From Prevotella sp. P5-108 (GTDB lineage Bacteria > Bacteroidota > Bacteroidia > Bacteroidales > Bacteroidaceae), in contig NZ_NPJJ01000018.1 of NCBI RefSeq assembly GCF_002251385.1, forward strand, positions 1-64,000: a stretch of 64,000 bases of DNA, read 5' to 3'. Below, piece by piece: positions 16,565 through 24,808 of the stretch. The number at the start of each line of letters is the position of its first letter. Position 1 is the first letter of the stretch. A program made the position numbers and the translations under genes. The notes beneath the pieces are model-generated. The model was not told the origin of the DNA. It saw only the letters and a program-made list of their open reading frames with translations, and did no database searches.

Positions 16565-16625
16565 TGTCCCGGGGTGTCCCAAGTGTCCCACTGTCCCAGC
16601 CTTTAGGGGACGGGACAGCGGGACA
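16565..16625 (+). repeat. Inverted TGTCCC/GGGACA repeat cluster 2
   Basis: Four TGTCCC copies (16565, 16575, 16584, 16592) face two GGGACA copies (16612, 16620). The cluster lies between the RepA-like stop and the preferred primase start. Confidence 0.75.
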
Positions 16626-16655
16626 ACAGTAGAAAACCAAACATCAAAAAAAGTC

Positions 16656-17768
16656 ATGAGCAACTATTCATTACAGAAATATAAAGGAACGTCAACACGG
16701 CATACCTGTCCGAATTGCGGGGACAGACGTTCCTTTGCCTACTATGTGGACGAAAGCGGTACGCCCCTTCACCCGTCAGTCGGCAGATGCAACCACGAAA
16801 GCGGTTGCGGGTATCATTATACGCCCAGACAGTATTTTCACGACCACCCCGAATGCCGGACCACCGGTGATTTCTCTTCCGGCAGACAATGTATGGCGCA
16901 GAAGCCCAAGCAACCGCTGCAACAGACAGCCATCGGTTACATACCGCCGCACTATGTGGAGAAATCGCAGAGCGTGCATAGCAACTTCTGCCGTTTCCTT
17001 TCAGTACTGCTTGATTCCTATTACGGCAGCAAGGCAAAGGAAGTGCTGGAACGGTTGATGGAGGATTACCGTCTGGGAGCTACCCGTGACGGTGCGGTCA
17101 TCTTCTGGCAGATTGACCGGGAGAACAAGGTGCGGACTGGCAAGGTGATGCAGTACAATCCCGGGGACGGACACCGTGTAAAGGACGGACATGCATCGGC
17201 AGTGAACTGGATACACAGCATACTGAAAAGGCAGCGGGTGCTGGCGGAGGAATGGCAGCTTTCCCAATGCCTTTTCGGGGAACACCTGCTGAGTGTCTAT
17301 CCTGACAAGGTGGCGGTTCTGGTGGAATCCGAGAAGAGTGCCGTTATCGGTTCCGCCCTCTTCCCCGATTATGTATGGCTGGCGGCAGGAGGCAAAAGCC
17401 AGTTGCGGGAGGAAAAGCTCCGTGTACTGAGCGGACGGACCCTACTTCTCTTTCCAGATGCCGATGCCTATGCCGAATGGAAAGAGCGTGCCGACGGCAT
17501 GACCTTCTGCAAGGTGATGGTGTCTGACCTCATAGAGAAGAACGCAACGCCGGAGCAGAAGGCGGCACATATCGACATAGCCGACTGGATAATTTACCAG
17601 ATACGGGACAGCAGGATAAATTGTACAGCTGACCATCTGGTGGAAGCGGAAAGAATCCTGCTAAGAATGACAGGAAAGAACCCCGCCCTTCAAAAGCTGA
17701 TAGATGATCTGGGGCTTGTGCTGGTCAGTGCATCCCTAATCGGCAGCGGTGACGGAAACCCTCCTTAA
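16656..17768 (+). CDS. Primase-like protein (CHC2-type zinc finger, DUF6371/toprim-like)
   Basis: From MSNYSLQKYKGTSTRHTCPN the protein has 370 residues. A zinc-binding domain comes first (C18, C21, C45, C51). A central domain ends in a toprim-like strand with E224 (VAVLVESEKSAVIGS) and an Asp motif near 265 (LLFPDADAY), which would bind the metals used in primer synthesis. An upstream in-frame ATG at 16473 overlaps the RepA-like stop and would add 61 residues through repeat cluster 2; those residues look unconserved, so the later start is preferred, but coupled translation cannot be excluded. With the RepA-like ATPase it probably primes replication of the excised circle. Confidence 0.82.
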   Translation: MSNYSLQKYKGTSTRHTCPNCGDRRSFAYYVDESGTPLHPSVGRCNHESGCGYHYTPRQYFHDHPECRTTGDFSSGRQCMAQKPKQPLQQTAIGYIPPHYVEKSQSVHSNFCRFLSVLLDSYYGSKAKEVLERLMEDYRLGATRDGAVIFWQIDRENKVRTGKVMQYNPGDGHRVKDGHASAVNWIHSILKRQRVLAEEWQLSQCLFGEHLLSVYPDKVAVLVESEKSAVIGSALFPDYVWLAAGGKSQLREEKLRVLSGRTLLLFPDADAYAEWKERADGMTFCKVMVSDLIEKNATPEQKAAHIDIADWIIYQIRDSRINCTADHLVEAERILLRMTGKNPALQKLIDDLGLVLVSASLIGSGDGNPP

Positions 17769-17824
17769 CGGAGGAGAGCGGAAACCGGAGGTTGTAGTGT
17801 CGGACAATGGCTTGCCATTGATAT

Positions 17825-17866
17825 AGCCCACTATAACTACACGCTTCGCTTACGTAGTTGTGGGCT
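17825..17866 (+). other. Candidate oriT hairpin
   Basis: AGCCCAC (17825-17831) and AACTAC (17835-17840) pair with GTAGTT (17854-17859) and GTGGGCT (17860-17866), leaving a TAT bulge. It lies 183 nt before the MobV relaxase, where such relaxases keep their nick site, and the right arm resembles the TAGTGTG-type nick context of that family. The rest of 17769-18049 is non-coding. Confidence 0.55.
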
Positions 17867-18049
17867 CTCCCGAGAGGATTAGGGTTTTACCCTAATAACC
17901 CACTCAGGGCGTTTCTCCCCTGAGAACCCAGAGCAAAGAGTGACCCTCTCTTTGCAATCTCCGCTTATGGGTTGCACCCCTAAGAACCCCATGCGTTTAC
18001 GGACAGCGGAAAAGCTAACAATAAAGTACAAACCAAAAAACAAGTATCT

Positions 18050-19453
18050 ATGGCAACAAAATCAAGCATACATATCAAGCCCTGCAACATCGCATCGAGC
18101 GAGGCTCACAACAGGAGGACTGCCGAATACATGCGCCACATCGGAGAGTCCAGAATCTATGTCGTTCCTGAACTATCCACCGATAACGAACAGTGGATAA
18201 ATCCCGACTTCGGCAGTCCGGATTTGCGGACGCATTATGACAATATCAGACAGATGGTAAAGGAAAAGACCGGACGTGCCATGCAGGAAAAGGAGCGTGA
18301 ACGCAAAAGCAAGAACGGTAAAATAGTCAAGATTGCGGGATGCTCCCCCATACGTGAAGGAGTGCTGCTTGTCAGGTCGGACACCACACTGGCAGACGTG
18401 CGTAAATTCGGTGAGGAGTGTCAAAGACGCTGGGGAATCACACCGCTGCAAATCTTCCTGCACAAGGATGAAGGGCATTGGCTGAACGGTCAGCCGGAAG
18501 CGGAAGACAGGGAAAGCTTCAAAGTCGGGGACAGATGGTTCAAGCCGAACTATCATGCCCATATCGTTTTCGACTGGATGAACCACGAAACAGGAAAGAG
18601 CCGAAAGCTCAATGACGATGACATGATGCAGATGCAGACCCTTGCATCCGACATCCTGCTGATGGAACGCGGGCAGTCAAAGGTTGTCACTGGTAAGGAG
18701 CATCTGGAACGGAACGACTTTATCATTGAGAAGCAGAAAGCTGAACTGCAACGCATGGATGCAGCCAAACGGCACAAAGAAGAACAGATAAATCTTGCCG
18801 AGCAGGAACTGAAACAGGTGAAATCAGAAATACGCACTGACAAGTTAAAGAAGACAGCCACCACGGCAGCGACAGCCATAACTAGTGGAGTTGCTTCTCT
18901 TTTCGGGAGTGGAAAACTGAAAGAACTGGAACGTGCCAACGAAAAACTGCAAGACGAGGTTTCAAAACGGAACACCAATATTGAAAAATTGCAGAGCCAA
19001 GTACAGCAGATGCAGAAACAGCATGATACGCAAATCCACAATCTCAGAGAAATGCACAGGCAGGAACTTGACATGAAAGAAAAAGAACTGTCACGGCTCG
19101 CCAGAATCATAGACAAGGCTTTTAGGTGGTTTCCGATGTTCAGGGAAATGCTGCGCATGGAAAAGTTTTGTGCCATGCTGGGATTCTCTAAAGAAATGAC
19201 TGAAAGTCTTATAGTCAAAAAAGAAGCCCTGAAATGTAGCGGTAAAATCTATTCCGAGCAACACAGGCGGAACTTTGATATAAAGGATGATATTTTAAGG
19301 GTGGAAAATGACCCTGACGATGAAAGCAGGCTGAACCTGACAATAAACAGGAAGCCGATTGCCGACTGGTTCAGGGAGCAATGGCACAGGCTTAGATATG
19401 GAGCAAGAGTGCCGCAACAGGAAGAAAGAAAAAGTAGAGGATTCAAATTATAA
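18050..19453 (+). CDS. mob: MobV-type (Pre/Mob) relaxase
   Basis: This 467-residue DNA relaxase nicks oriT and pilots the strand into the recipient, using the transfer apparatus of a helper element. N-terminal motif I contains N21-R22 in AHNRRTAEY. The metal-binding motif appears as H138-K-D140-E-G and N167-Y-H169-A-H171, the HxDE...PHxH signature with Asn in place of Pro. A long coiled coil (about 222-345) follows, which is usual for this family. The length is normal and the gene is intact. It ends just before a bidirectional terminator facing cfxA. Confidence 0.9.
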   Translation: MATKSSIHIKPCNIASSEAHNRRTAEYMRHIGESRIYVVPELSTDNEQWINPDFGSPDLRTHYDNIRQMVKEKTGRAMQEKERERKSKNGKIVKIAGCSPIREGVLLVRSDTTLADVRKFGEECQRRWGITPLQIFLHKDEGHWLNGQPEAEDRESFKVGDRWFKPNYHAHIVFDWMNHETGKSRKLNDDDMMQMQTLASDILLMERGQSKVVTGKEHLERNDFIIEKQKAELQRMDAAKRHKEEQINLAEQELKQVKSEIRTDKLKKTATTAATAITSGVASLFGSGKLKELERANEKLQDEVSKRNTNIEKLQSQVQQMQKQHDTQIHNLREMHRQELDMKEKELSRLARIIDKAFRWFPMFREMLRMEKFCAMLGFSKEMTESLIVKKEALKCSGKIYSEQHRRNFDIKDDILRVENDPDDESRLNLTINRKPIADWFREQWHRLRYGARVPQQEERKSRGFKL

Positions 19454-19465
19454 TAGAAGCAATTT

Positions 19466-19521
19466 GATTAGTAATCTAAAAGCACTCCGATAACGATTAG
19501 AGTGCTTTTAGATTACTAATC
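19466..19521. terminator. Bidirectional terminator between mob and cfxA
   Basis: Perfect 22-bp arms (19466-19487 and 19500-19521) around a 12-nt loop include CTAAAAGCACTC/GAGTGCTTTTAG. The A/T-rich arm ends can act as the U-tract on either strand. The genes on both sides converge on it. Confidence 0.92.
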
Positions 19522-19545
19522 ATTAATTATCAAAGCAAGTGCAGT

Positions 19546-20511
19546 TTAAGATTTTACTGAAGTTTGCATTAATAAAGAATATACTACAGCTGATATATGC
19601 GCAACATATTGTGACGCTTGTGATTCATTTCCCTTGAAATCCTTAACAAATACCGCTAAGGTATAACTGATATTATTAGGCAGACATATATAGGCAACAT
19701 CATTGTGAGCTGCAAGAACACCATTTTCATTAACATAACCTGAACCTGTCTTATGCGCTATAACAACCCCTTCTTTATCAAGAAGTGGAGCTGCTATCCT
19801 ATCTACACCTGTTTTGCATTCTTTTAACGTATTCTTAATGAAACTTTGTTTCTCATCATCGATAAGACCTTCAGTAAACAAACGATTCATCAACATTGCA
19901 GCACCAAGAGGAGATGTATAGTTAGAGTAAGCCTTGTTATGGTCAGCCGACATTTCCTCTTCCGTATAAGCTATCTGAAAACTTGAACGAGGAATGAGTG
20001 TGGCTATAAAACTATCTGTTTGAGCGACATTAACCATATCCTTAAACATAAGGTTGCTTGCATTGTTGTCACTCTGAGTAAGAGTATAACGCAGCAAATC
20101 TCTCACTGTCAATGATATGACTGGCCCTGAATAATCTTTCAGCATAGGACTCCAAGTCTTTGGGTCAAGTTTATCCCTATTTATATTTACTAAGGTATCA
20201 AGTGAAATTCCTTTATTGTCAAAGTCATTACAAAGAGCTAATGCCTGATGAACCTTAAACACACTCATCATAGGATAAACACTCTTATTATTGACCTTAA
20301 CCGTATCTTTTTTATTAACAATAACCGCCACACCAATTTCGCCAGGACAAGCTGAGACAATTTGAGAAATGCTATCAGTCAAAACATTTGTTAAAGGAGG
20401 ATTTGCGCTATCTTTTGTCGCTGATTTATGGAACAATGAAAATACCAAGATGAAAATGCAAACTAAAGCTATACACAAAACTACGATTTGTTTTTTTCTG
20501 TTTTTTCCCAT
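19546..20511 (-). CDS. cfxA: Class A extended-spectrum beta-lactamase CfxA
   Basis: This 321-residue serine beta-lactamase hydrolyses penicillins and many cephalosporins in the periplasm. An N-terminal hydrophobic segment (9-27) exports or anchors it. Active-site motifs are S83-V-F-K86, S147-D-N149, the Glu cluster 184-186 in the omega-loop region, and K254-T-G256. The sequence reads as CfxA nearly throughout, with differences near the N terminus (second residue Gly, Cys at 13) and a VNKKDT segment; the exact allele cannot be set by eye. It is much more AT-rich than all its neighbours and faces the rest of the element, consistent with capture as a cargo gene. Confidence 0.97.
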   Translation of the reverse strand: MGKNRKKQIVVLCIALVCIFILVFSLFHKSATKDSANPPLTNVLTDSISQIVSACPGEIGVAVIVNKKDTVKVNNKSVYPMMSVFKVHQALALCNDFDNKGISLDTLVNINRDKLDPKTWSPMLKDYSGPVISLTVRDLLRYTLTQSDNNASNLMFKDMVNVAQTDSFIATLIPRSSFQIAYTEEEMSADHNKAYSNYTSPLGAAMLMNRLFTEGLIDDEKQSFIKNTLKECKTGVDRIAAPLLDKEGVVIAHKTGSGYVNENGVLAAHNDVAYICLPNNISYTLAVFVKDFKGNESQASQYVAHISAVVYSLLMQTSVKS

Positions 20512-20558
20512 GTTTATATTATTTATATTTGTTTGACGAGAATATCTTTATTTGCCGA

Positions 20559-20566
20559 CAAAGGTA
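20559..20566 (-). promoter_or_regulatory. -7 box of cfxA
   Basis: On the minus strand TACCTTTG fits TAnnTTTG, 48 nt before the cfxA ATG. No exact TTTG lies at the usual distance. Confidence 0.6.
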
Positions 20567-20636
20567 CATAACTTTACGGAAAAATATGTTTCTAAAATAT
20601 ATAAATAGACAGCTGTGGGGAAAAATTAGATAATTA

Positions 20637-20674
20637 AAAAGGCTAAATGACTGAAAATAATCACTTAGCCTTTT
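20637..20674. terminator. Bidirectional hairpin behind the cfxA promoter
   Basis: AAAAGGCTAAATGA (20637-20650) pairs with TCACTTAGCCTTTT (20661-20674), with one mismatch that becomes a G-U pair on one strand, and the stem ends in A/T runs. It separates the cfxA promoter from the Abi remnant. Confidence 0.7.
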
Positions 20675-20754
20675 AATCCGTACCCAGACCCGTACTTCGT
20701 AATTGCTGCGCCCATCATTCAAGACTGTCAAATCGGGTCTTTCCTGTCAAGCCA

Positions 20755-20976
20755 ATGATGCCTATGCGTATGCCAAACACATGGATTACGGATTTCTCGT
20801 TCCGTGAACAAACACTTTATCCGCAACTCTGCTATGTGGTGTATTGGCTTAACTCCATTTCTATGGGCAACACTTTTGTTGCAGATTTCAAGCAGCTTTT
20901 ATCGAAATACCCATCAGTAAGAACCCGTTTATTAGGCTTTCCTCATAATTGGGAACAAGAGCCTTTGTGGAGATAA
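20755..20976 (+). pseudogene. C-terminal remnant of an Abi-like (Abi_2) protein
   Basis: The last ~50 residues (TLYPQLCYVVYWLNSISMGN ... LLSKYPSVRTRLLGFPHNWEQEPLW) match the typical C-terminal end of Abi_2 abortive-infection proteins, which close with a MGFPxNWxxxPLW-type motif. A full protein has about 300 residues; here only the tail remains, and the open frame upstream (through PVKP and CCAHH) does not look like the family. It lies in the cargo region beside cfxA. I take it as a decayed defence gene, not a working one. Confidence 0.6.
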
Positions 20977-21361
20977 AATAATTGCCCTGTTTCTTAAAAA
21001 GCACTGGGGCAAACCAGCTCCGTCTTTAATTGTTTCCAATAAATGGATTGTTTCAAGCCCCTATAGAAAGAGAACAAAAATTCCTGTGTGAAAATTAATC
21101 TACGACAAGGAGCAAGCAAGGAGCAATATCAAACAAAAATCAATACCTTTGCAGTACATATGAGATAGACCAAAACAAAAGTGGAATATCGGAAACGAAT
21201 AGCAAGGAAAAGAGAAGAAACGACCCAAGTTGATGTCCTTTTTGAGTTAATAATCAATAAAAGCGTTAAATCTTCACCTTTTAGAATGTGCAATTAAAAA
21301 TAACAACCATATTTCTGACTTATTATCTATAAAATATTGAGTAATAATCGGTTGTAAATAC
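20977..21361. other. Right end of the mobile element, non-coding
   Basis: AT-rich sequence with no gene recognised. It contains short direct repeats (GGAGCAAGCAAGGAGCAA near 21114) and runs to the right attachment core. It probably holds integrase arm-binding sites. Confidence 0.5.
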
Positions 21362-21372
21362 TGGCTATGTAT
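21362..21372 (+). repeat. Right attachment-site core
   Basis: This is the second copy of TGGCTATGTAT. Host repeat (ACATAGGGTAGAGACGCTGC) continues directly to its right. Confidence 0.8.
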
Positions 21373-21413
21373 ACATAGGGTAGAGACGCTGCGCATCTTA
21401 ACACTGGGGGAGG
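21362..21413 (+). repeat. Right half of the split composite repeat
   Basis: After TGGCTATGTAT the sequence continues GGGTAGAGACGCTGCGCATC and ACACTGGGG, matching GGGTAGAGGCGCTGCGCACC...CCCTGGG at 9984-10018. Confidence 0.8.
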
Positions 21414-21420
21414 TACAATA

Positions 21421-22074
21421 TCAATTGTCGGCGTGGGCCTTGAGCCACTCGAGGCGACGCTGGTCGGGCAGGTGCTTTACCTGGAAGCCTTCAAACTTGG
21501 CCTTGAATCCTTCGCCGTCGGGGCAGGCGGTGGCAAGACCCACCTGTACCGGCGTGTTGTCCTGCATCCAGCAGTTGCGCATCATGGTGTAGGTCTTGTC
21601 GTCAAAGGAATAGAATATCTCAATGGCGTCGAGACGGCGCACGGCCTTGATCCACACGTGGTCGACGGAGCGGTCGAGGGCGATGACGCTCCAGTCGCTG
21701 GTGTGATGGGTGACGACAGTGCTGAGATTGTACTTGCCGTCGACATACTCGATACCGGCCTTGAGCCAGTTTTCCTTGTCGATGCGAATCATCAGACCAG
21801 CCTGGTCAAAGCGTACCTTGTAGTCGCCGGATATCTTGACCTTGGCCTCAAACTCACCCCCATAGGTGGCATAATAGAACGGTGCGTCATCGACGGTGAA
21901 TCCATAATGCGAAATGCGCCAATAGTCGCAATGACCGGGTACATCCATGACCAGGGTGTTGCCCTTGATGTCATAACTTGCTAGTTCGTTGAACCATGTC
22001 ATCTTGTTCAGACTCTGTGCGCCAGCTGTCATAGCCATAACAGCAAACGCGGTGATTGCCAATAGTTTTTTCAT
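21421..22074 (-). CDS. Secreted DUF1349 (concanavalin-like) protein
   Basis: The 217-residue protein starts with a signal peptide (MKKLLAITAFAVMAMTAGAQ). The rest is a beta-sandwich of the DUF1349 family, recognised from WFNELASYDIKGNTL, YYATYGGEFEAKVKISGDYK, FDQAGLMIRIDKENWLKAGIEY and the closing VGLATACPDGEGFKAKFEGFQV. Members are lectin-like and are linked to sugar binding, but catalysis is not established. It lies 16 nt after the LuxR-type regulator on the same strand and is probably controlled by it. The stop lies 8 nt beyond the split repeat. Confidence 0.85.
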   Translation of the reverse strand: MKKLLAITAFAVMAMTAGAQSLNKMTWFNELASYDIKGNTLVMDVPGHCDYWRISHYGFTVDDAPFYYATYGGEFEAKVKISGDYKVRFDQAGLMIRIDKENWLKAGIEYVDGKYNLSTVVTHHTSDWSVIALDRSVDHVWIKAVRRLDAIEIFYSFDDKTYTMMRNCWMQDNTPVQVGLATACPDGEGFKAKFEGFQVKHLPDQRRLEWLKAHADN

Positions 22075-22090
22075 ATCATTTGTTGTTGTA

Positions 22091-22840
22091 TCAATCCAGT
22101 AATCCCAGTTGTTTGGCCTTGTGGCAAGCCTCGACCATATTAGATGCCTGCAGCTTGTTGATGATGTTCTGGCGGTGACGGTCTACCGTGTTCTTGCTGA
22201 TATCCAGACAGGCGCTGATGGCCTTGCTCGAGCGTCCCTCATTGACCAGATGCATGATGGTAATCTCTCTCTCGCTGAGCAGTTGCTTCTCGTCGATGTC
22301 TATCTGCCGTTCCTCGCCGCTGAGAGAGTTGCGCATCAGGGCAAGATGGCTGGTCTTGGGGGCAAGGTTGAAGAGACAGATGGCATAGCACACGCCACGC
22401 TGACCATGGCCCTTGAAGTAGAATATGCGGTGGCGGGTGGGGAGATATCTGCCGTGACTGTCGCACATGCGCATGGTGTTTTCGAGATACCAGTCGAAGG
22501 CCCGGTCCGAGTGAGAGGTGCTCACAAACTGATAGTAGACCAGTTCCTGCAGATGGCGGCGGCACTGGTCGTCGGGGTGAATGCGGCTCAGTATCTTCTC
22601 TTCCCAGATGGTGTCTATCTTCTCATAGCTGCCCGCCGGCTCGAAGCCCAGGATATCGCTGGTCTTGCCATAGTATATATGGCTCTTGTCGGTGCGGAGA
22701 TTGCTCAATACGGCAATCGAGTTTTCGCACATCGCATACGATTTGGCGATGAAGCGGAACTGCAGTTCCTCATCTTCATCCAGACAGCCGTCCATCTGTT
22801 GGCGCAGCCGTTCGTCGAGCTTGTCATTGATAGCTATCAT
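22091..22840 (-). CDS. LuxR-type transcriptional regulator with PAS-like sensor
   Basis: The protein has 249 residues. The N-terminal ~170 (with YYGKTSDILGFEPAGSYE and ILSRIHPDD) look like a PAS domain with a C-terminal cap. The C terminus (about 184-249) is a LuxR/GerE helix-turn-helix: LSEREITIMHLVNEGRSSKAISACLDISKNTVDRHRQNIINKL in shortened sense, with the family's Glu and Thr-Val-x-x-His motif. There is no receiver domain, so it likely senses a ligand directly. It is the first gene of a two-gene unit with the DUF1349 protein and has a near-consensus promoter. Confidence 0.85.
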   Translation of the reverse strand: MIAINDKLDERLRQQMDGCLDEDEELQFRFIAKSYAMCENSIAVLSNLRTDKSHIYYGKTSDILGFEPAGSYEKIDTIWEEKILSRIHPDDQCRRHLQELVYYQFVSTSHSDRAFDWYLENTMRMCDSHGRYLPTRHRIFYFKGHGQRGVCYAICLFNLAPKTSHLALMRNSLSGEERQIDIDEKQLLSEREITIMHLVNEGRSSKAISACLDISKNTVDRHRQNIINKLQASNMVEACHKAKQLGLLD

Positions 22841-22859
22841 TGTCTCTGGCTTTTGCCTA

Positions 22860-22891
22860 CAAAATTAGAATATAACAAGGATAACAACAAA
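22860..22891 (-). promoter_or_regulatory. Promoter of the LuxR/DUF1349 unit
   Basis: On the minus strand TTTG (22888-22891), a 20-nt spacer and TAATTTTG (22860-22867) match the Bacteroidetes consensus, 19 nt before the ATG at 22840. Confidence 0.8.
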
Positions 22892-22979
22892 TGACAATCA
22901 GAAAAAGTGACTGCCAATGGTCATTTATCAGTAGCAGAGGGCTGCTGCCGACCACGGAAGGCAGCCAAGGCGAAAACCG

Positions 22980-23400
22980 ACATGGGGCTTCTGTCACACC
23001 GACAGCCACCATTACATCTCTACTGCCACCTTAAAAGACAGTTTGTGCTTTGCATTACTTGTGGCCAACTCTGCATTGTCTATGGGCAACTCTGCTACAT
23101 GTATATCCAACTCTGCAATATTGATGACTGCCATGGTAATGATTATGACGCGTTCGGGAAACGGCATGACCGTATTGGGGGTTGGCGTGACCGTCTTGGG
23201 GGTTGGCGTGACCGTCTTGGGGGTTGGCGTGACCACTTTGGCTGCTGTGGCGATGGTCATGGCGGGCTCGTAACGGTTGAAACGGGAGCGCGCGTCGGTC
23301 GGCACGAGAGCACGTTTCGTACGATACGTGGGCACGTGACTTACGATACGCGGCGGCAATGATGGTCGGCGCATGGGCAACGACGGTCTGCGCGGCGGCG
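22980..23400. repeat. Dispersed repeat, copy 1
   Basis: Non-coding DNA similar to 41470-41798: both hold ATATCCAACTCTGCAA, ATGACTG(C/T)CATGGTAATG, TTTGGCTGC(T/C)GTGGCGATGG and GTGGGCACGTGAC. Copy 1 contains three tandem 21-bp units (23168-23230, GACCGT(A/C)TTGGGGGTTGG). The segment 23400-23517 holds GGACTAATGGG and GGACTCGCGG in repeated order. No gene is accepted between 22892 and 23589. Confidence 0.75.
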
Positions 23401-23517
23401 GAGGGGACTAATGGGAGAACAGAGAGGACTCGCGGCTGCTGAGAGGACTAATGGGGACGGCGGCTGGGACTCGCGGGGCGGCAATGAGGACTCGCGGGAC
23501 GGCGATGGGCAAGAAAC

Positions 23518-23574
23518 GGCAGAGCCACGGACCCAGCAGGACGCGTAGGGTGCTGCTGGGCCCGTGGCTCTGCC
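23518..23574 (-). terminator. Terminator of the suf operon
   Basis: The 22-bp arms 23518-23539 and 23553-23574 (GGCAGAGCCACGG outer part) pair with one mismatch, 15 nt after the sufS stop. On the minus strand the stem is followed by GTTTCTTG, so the U-tract is weak. Confidence 0.75.
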
Positions 23575-23589
23575 ATGAGGGGGCGGGGA

Positions 23590-24804
23590 TTAGAACATGC
23601 GCGCGACGCGCTCGATGCTCTCTGCCAGACGGTCTATCTCTTCACAGGTGTTGTAGAGGCCGAAGGAGGCGCGCACGGTGCCGAGGATGCCCAGGTGGTC
23701 GATGAGAGGCTGGGCGCAGTGGTGGCCGGTGCGCACGGCGATGCCCAGGCGGTCGAGCAGGGTGCCCATGTCCATGGGGTGGATGTCGCCGACGAGGAAA
23801 CTGATGACGGCGTCCTTGCGGTCGGAGGTTCCGAAGATGCGCATGCCGGGTATGGCACCGAGACGGTCCATGGCATAGCTGGTGAGTCGGTGCTCGTGGG
23901 CGCTGATGTTGTCCATGCCCAGCCGCTCGATGTAGTCGATGGCTGTGGCCAGACCGTGGGTGGCGATATAGTCGGGGGTGCCTGCCTCAAACTTGAGGGG
24001 CGGGCGCTCGAAGGTGGTATGCTCGAAGCTGACGTGCTCTATCATCTCGCCACCGCCCTGATAGGGAGGCAGGCGGTCGAGCCACTCTTCCTTGCCATAG
24101 AGCACGCCGACGCCGGTGGGGCCGTACATCTTGTGGCCGCTGAAGGCGAAGAAGTCGCAGTCTATCTGCTGCACATCGACGGGGATGTGGGGTGCGCTCT
24201 GGGCGCCGTCGACCATCACGGGCACGTTGTGGGCGTGGGCGATGCTTACCATCTGCTCTACGGGATTGACGGTGCCCAGCACATTGCTGACATGGCAGAT
24301 GCTGACGATGCGTGTGCGCGGGGTGAAGAGGCGCTCATACTCATCGAGGAGCAGCTCGCCGCGCTCGTTGATGGGTATCACCTTGACCACGATGCCGCGC
24401 TTGCGTGCCTGGAGCTGCCAGGGCACGATGTTGGAGTGGTGCTCCATGACGGAGACGATGACCTCGTCGCCCTCGGTCATGCAGGCATCGGCGAAGGATG
24501 ATGCCACGAGATTGAGGCCCTCGGTGGTGCCTCGGGTGAAGACTATCTCTGAGGTGGAGCGGGCGTTGATGAAGCGGCGCACGGTCTCGCGGGCTGCCTC
24601 GTGGAGCTCGGTGGCCTGCTGGGAGAGCCAGTGTACGCCTCGATGTACGTTGGAATTGACATTGAGATACTCGTCGCGCATGGCGTCGAGCACGCACAGC
24701 GGCTTCTGGGTGGTGGCGCCGTTGTCGAGATAAATCAGGGGTTTGTCGTAGATGGTGCGCGAGAGGATGGGGAAATCGGCGCGCACCTGATGGATATCAT
24801 ACAT
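23590..24804 (-). CDS. sufS: Cysteine desulfurase SufS
   Basis: This PLP enzyme takes sulfur from L-cysteine for iron-sulfur cluster assembly. From MYDIHQVRADFPIL it has 404 residues. The PLP-binding lysine is K225 (FSGHKMYGPTG) and the active cysteine is C363 (RTGHHCAQPL); H122 in MEHHSN and the D199-x-x-Q202 pair (VDGAQSAPH) also contact the cofactor. The RTGHHC loop marks the group II (SufS) type. An ATG 30 nt upstream lies inside sufD, so the start at 24804, 4 nt after the sufD stop, is preferred. It is the last gene of the operon. No sufE or sufU is visible in the window. Confidence 0.95.
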   Translation of the reverse strand: MYDIHQVRADFPILSRTIYDKPLIYLDNGATTQKPLCVLDAMRDEYLNVNSNVHRGVHWLSQQATELHEAARETVRRFINARSTSEIVFTRGTTEGLNLVASSFADACMTEGDEVIVSVMEHHSNIVPWQLQARKRGIVVKVIPINERGELLLDEYERLFTPRTRIVSICHVSNVLGTVNPVEQMVSIAHAHNVPVMVDGAQSAPHIPVDVQQIDCDFFAFSGHKMYGPTGVGVLYGKEEWLDRLPPYQGGGEMIEHVSFEHTTFERPPLKFEAGTPDYIATHGLATAIDYIERLGMDNISAHEHRLTSYAMDRLGAIPGMRIFGTSDRKDAVISFLVGDIHPMDMGTLLDRLGIAVRTGHHCAQPLIDHLGILGTVRASFGLYNTCEEIDRLAESIERVARMF

Positions 24805-24808
24805 AGGC

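Larger units (their letters stand above)
11101..21372 (+). mobile_element. Tn4555-like mobilizable element carrying cfxA
   Basis: About 10.3 kb lies between direct copies of TGGCTATGTAT (11101-11111 and 21362-21372). It encodes a multi-HTH protein, tyrosine integrase, two-TM protein, excisionase, RepA-like ATPase, primase and MobV relaxase, all on the plus strand, then cfxA in the opposite direction and an Abi remnant. No mating-pair genes are present, so it must be mobilised by a helper conjugative element. Joining the flanks restores one copy of the composite repeat seen at 9922-10044, which independently fixes both ends. Gene content matches the Bacteroides mobilizable transposon Tn4555 as I know it, but the element is shorter than the roughly 12 kb of Tn4555. 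Confidence 0.9.

Noticed and set aside
16473..16655. N-terminal extension of the primase from the ATG at 16473
   Set aside because: The added residues run through the TGTCCC/GGGACA cluster and lack the zinc-domain pattern; the start at 16656 fits better, though coupling keeps it possible.
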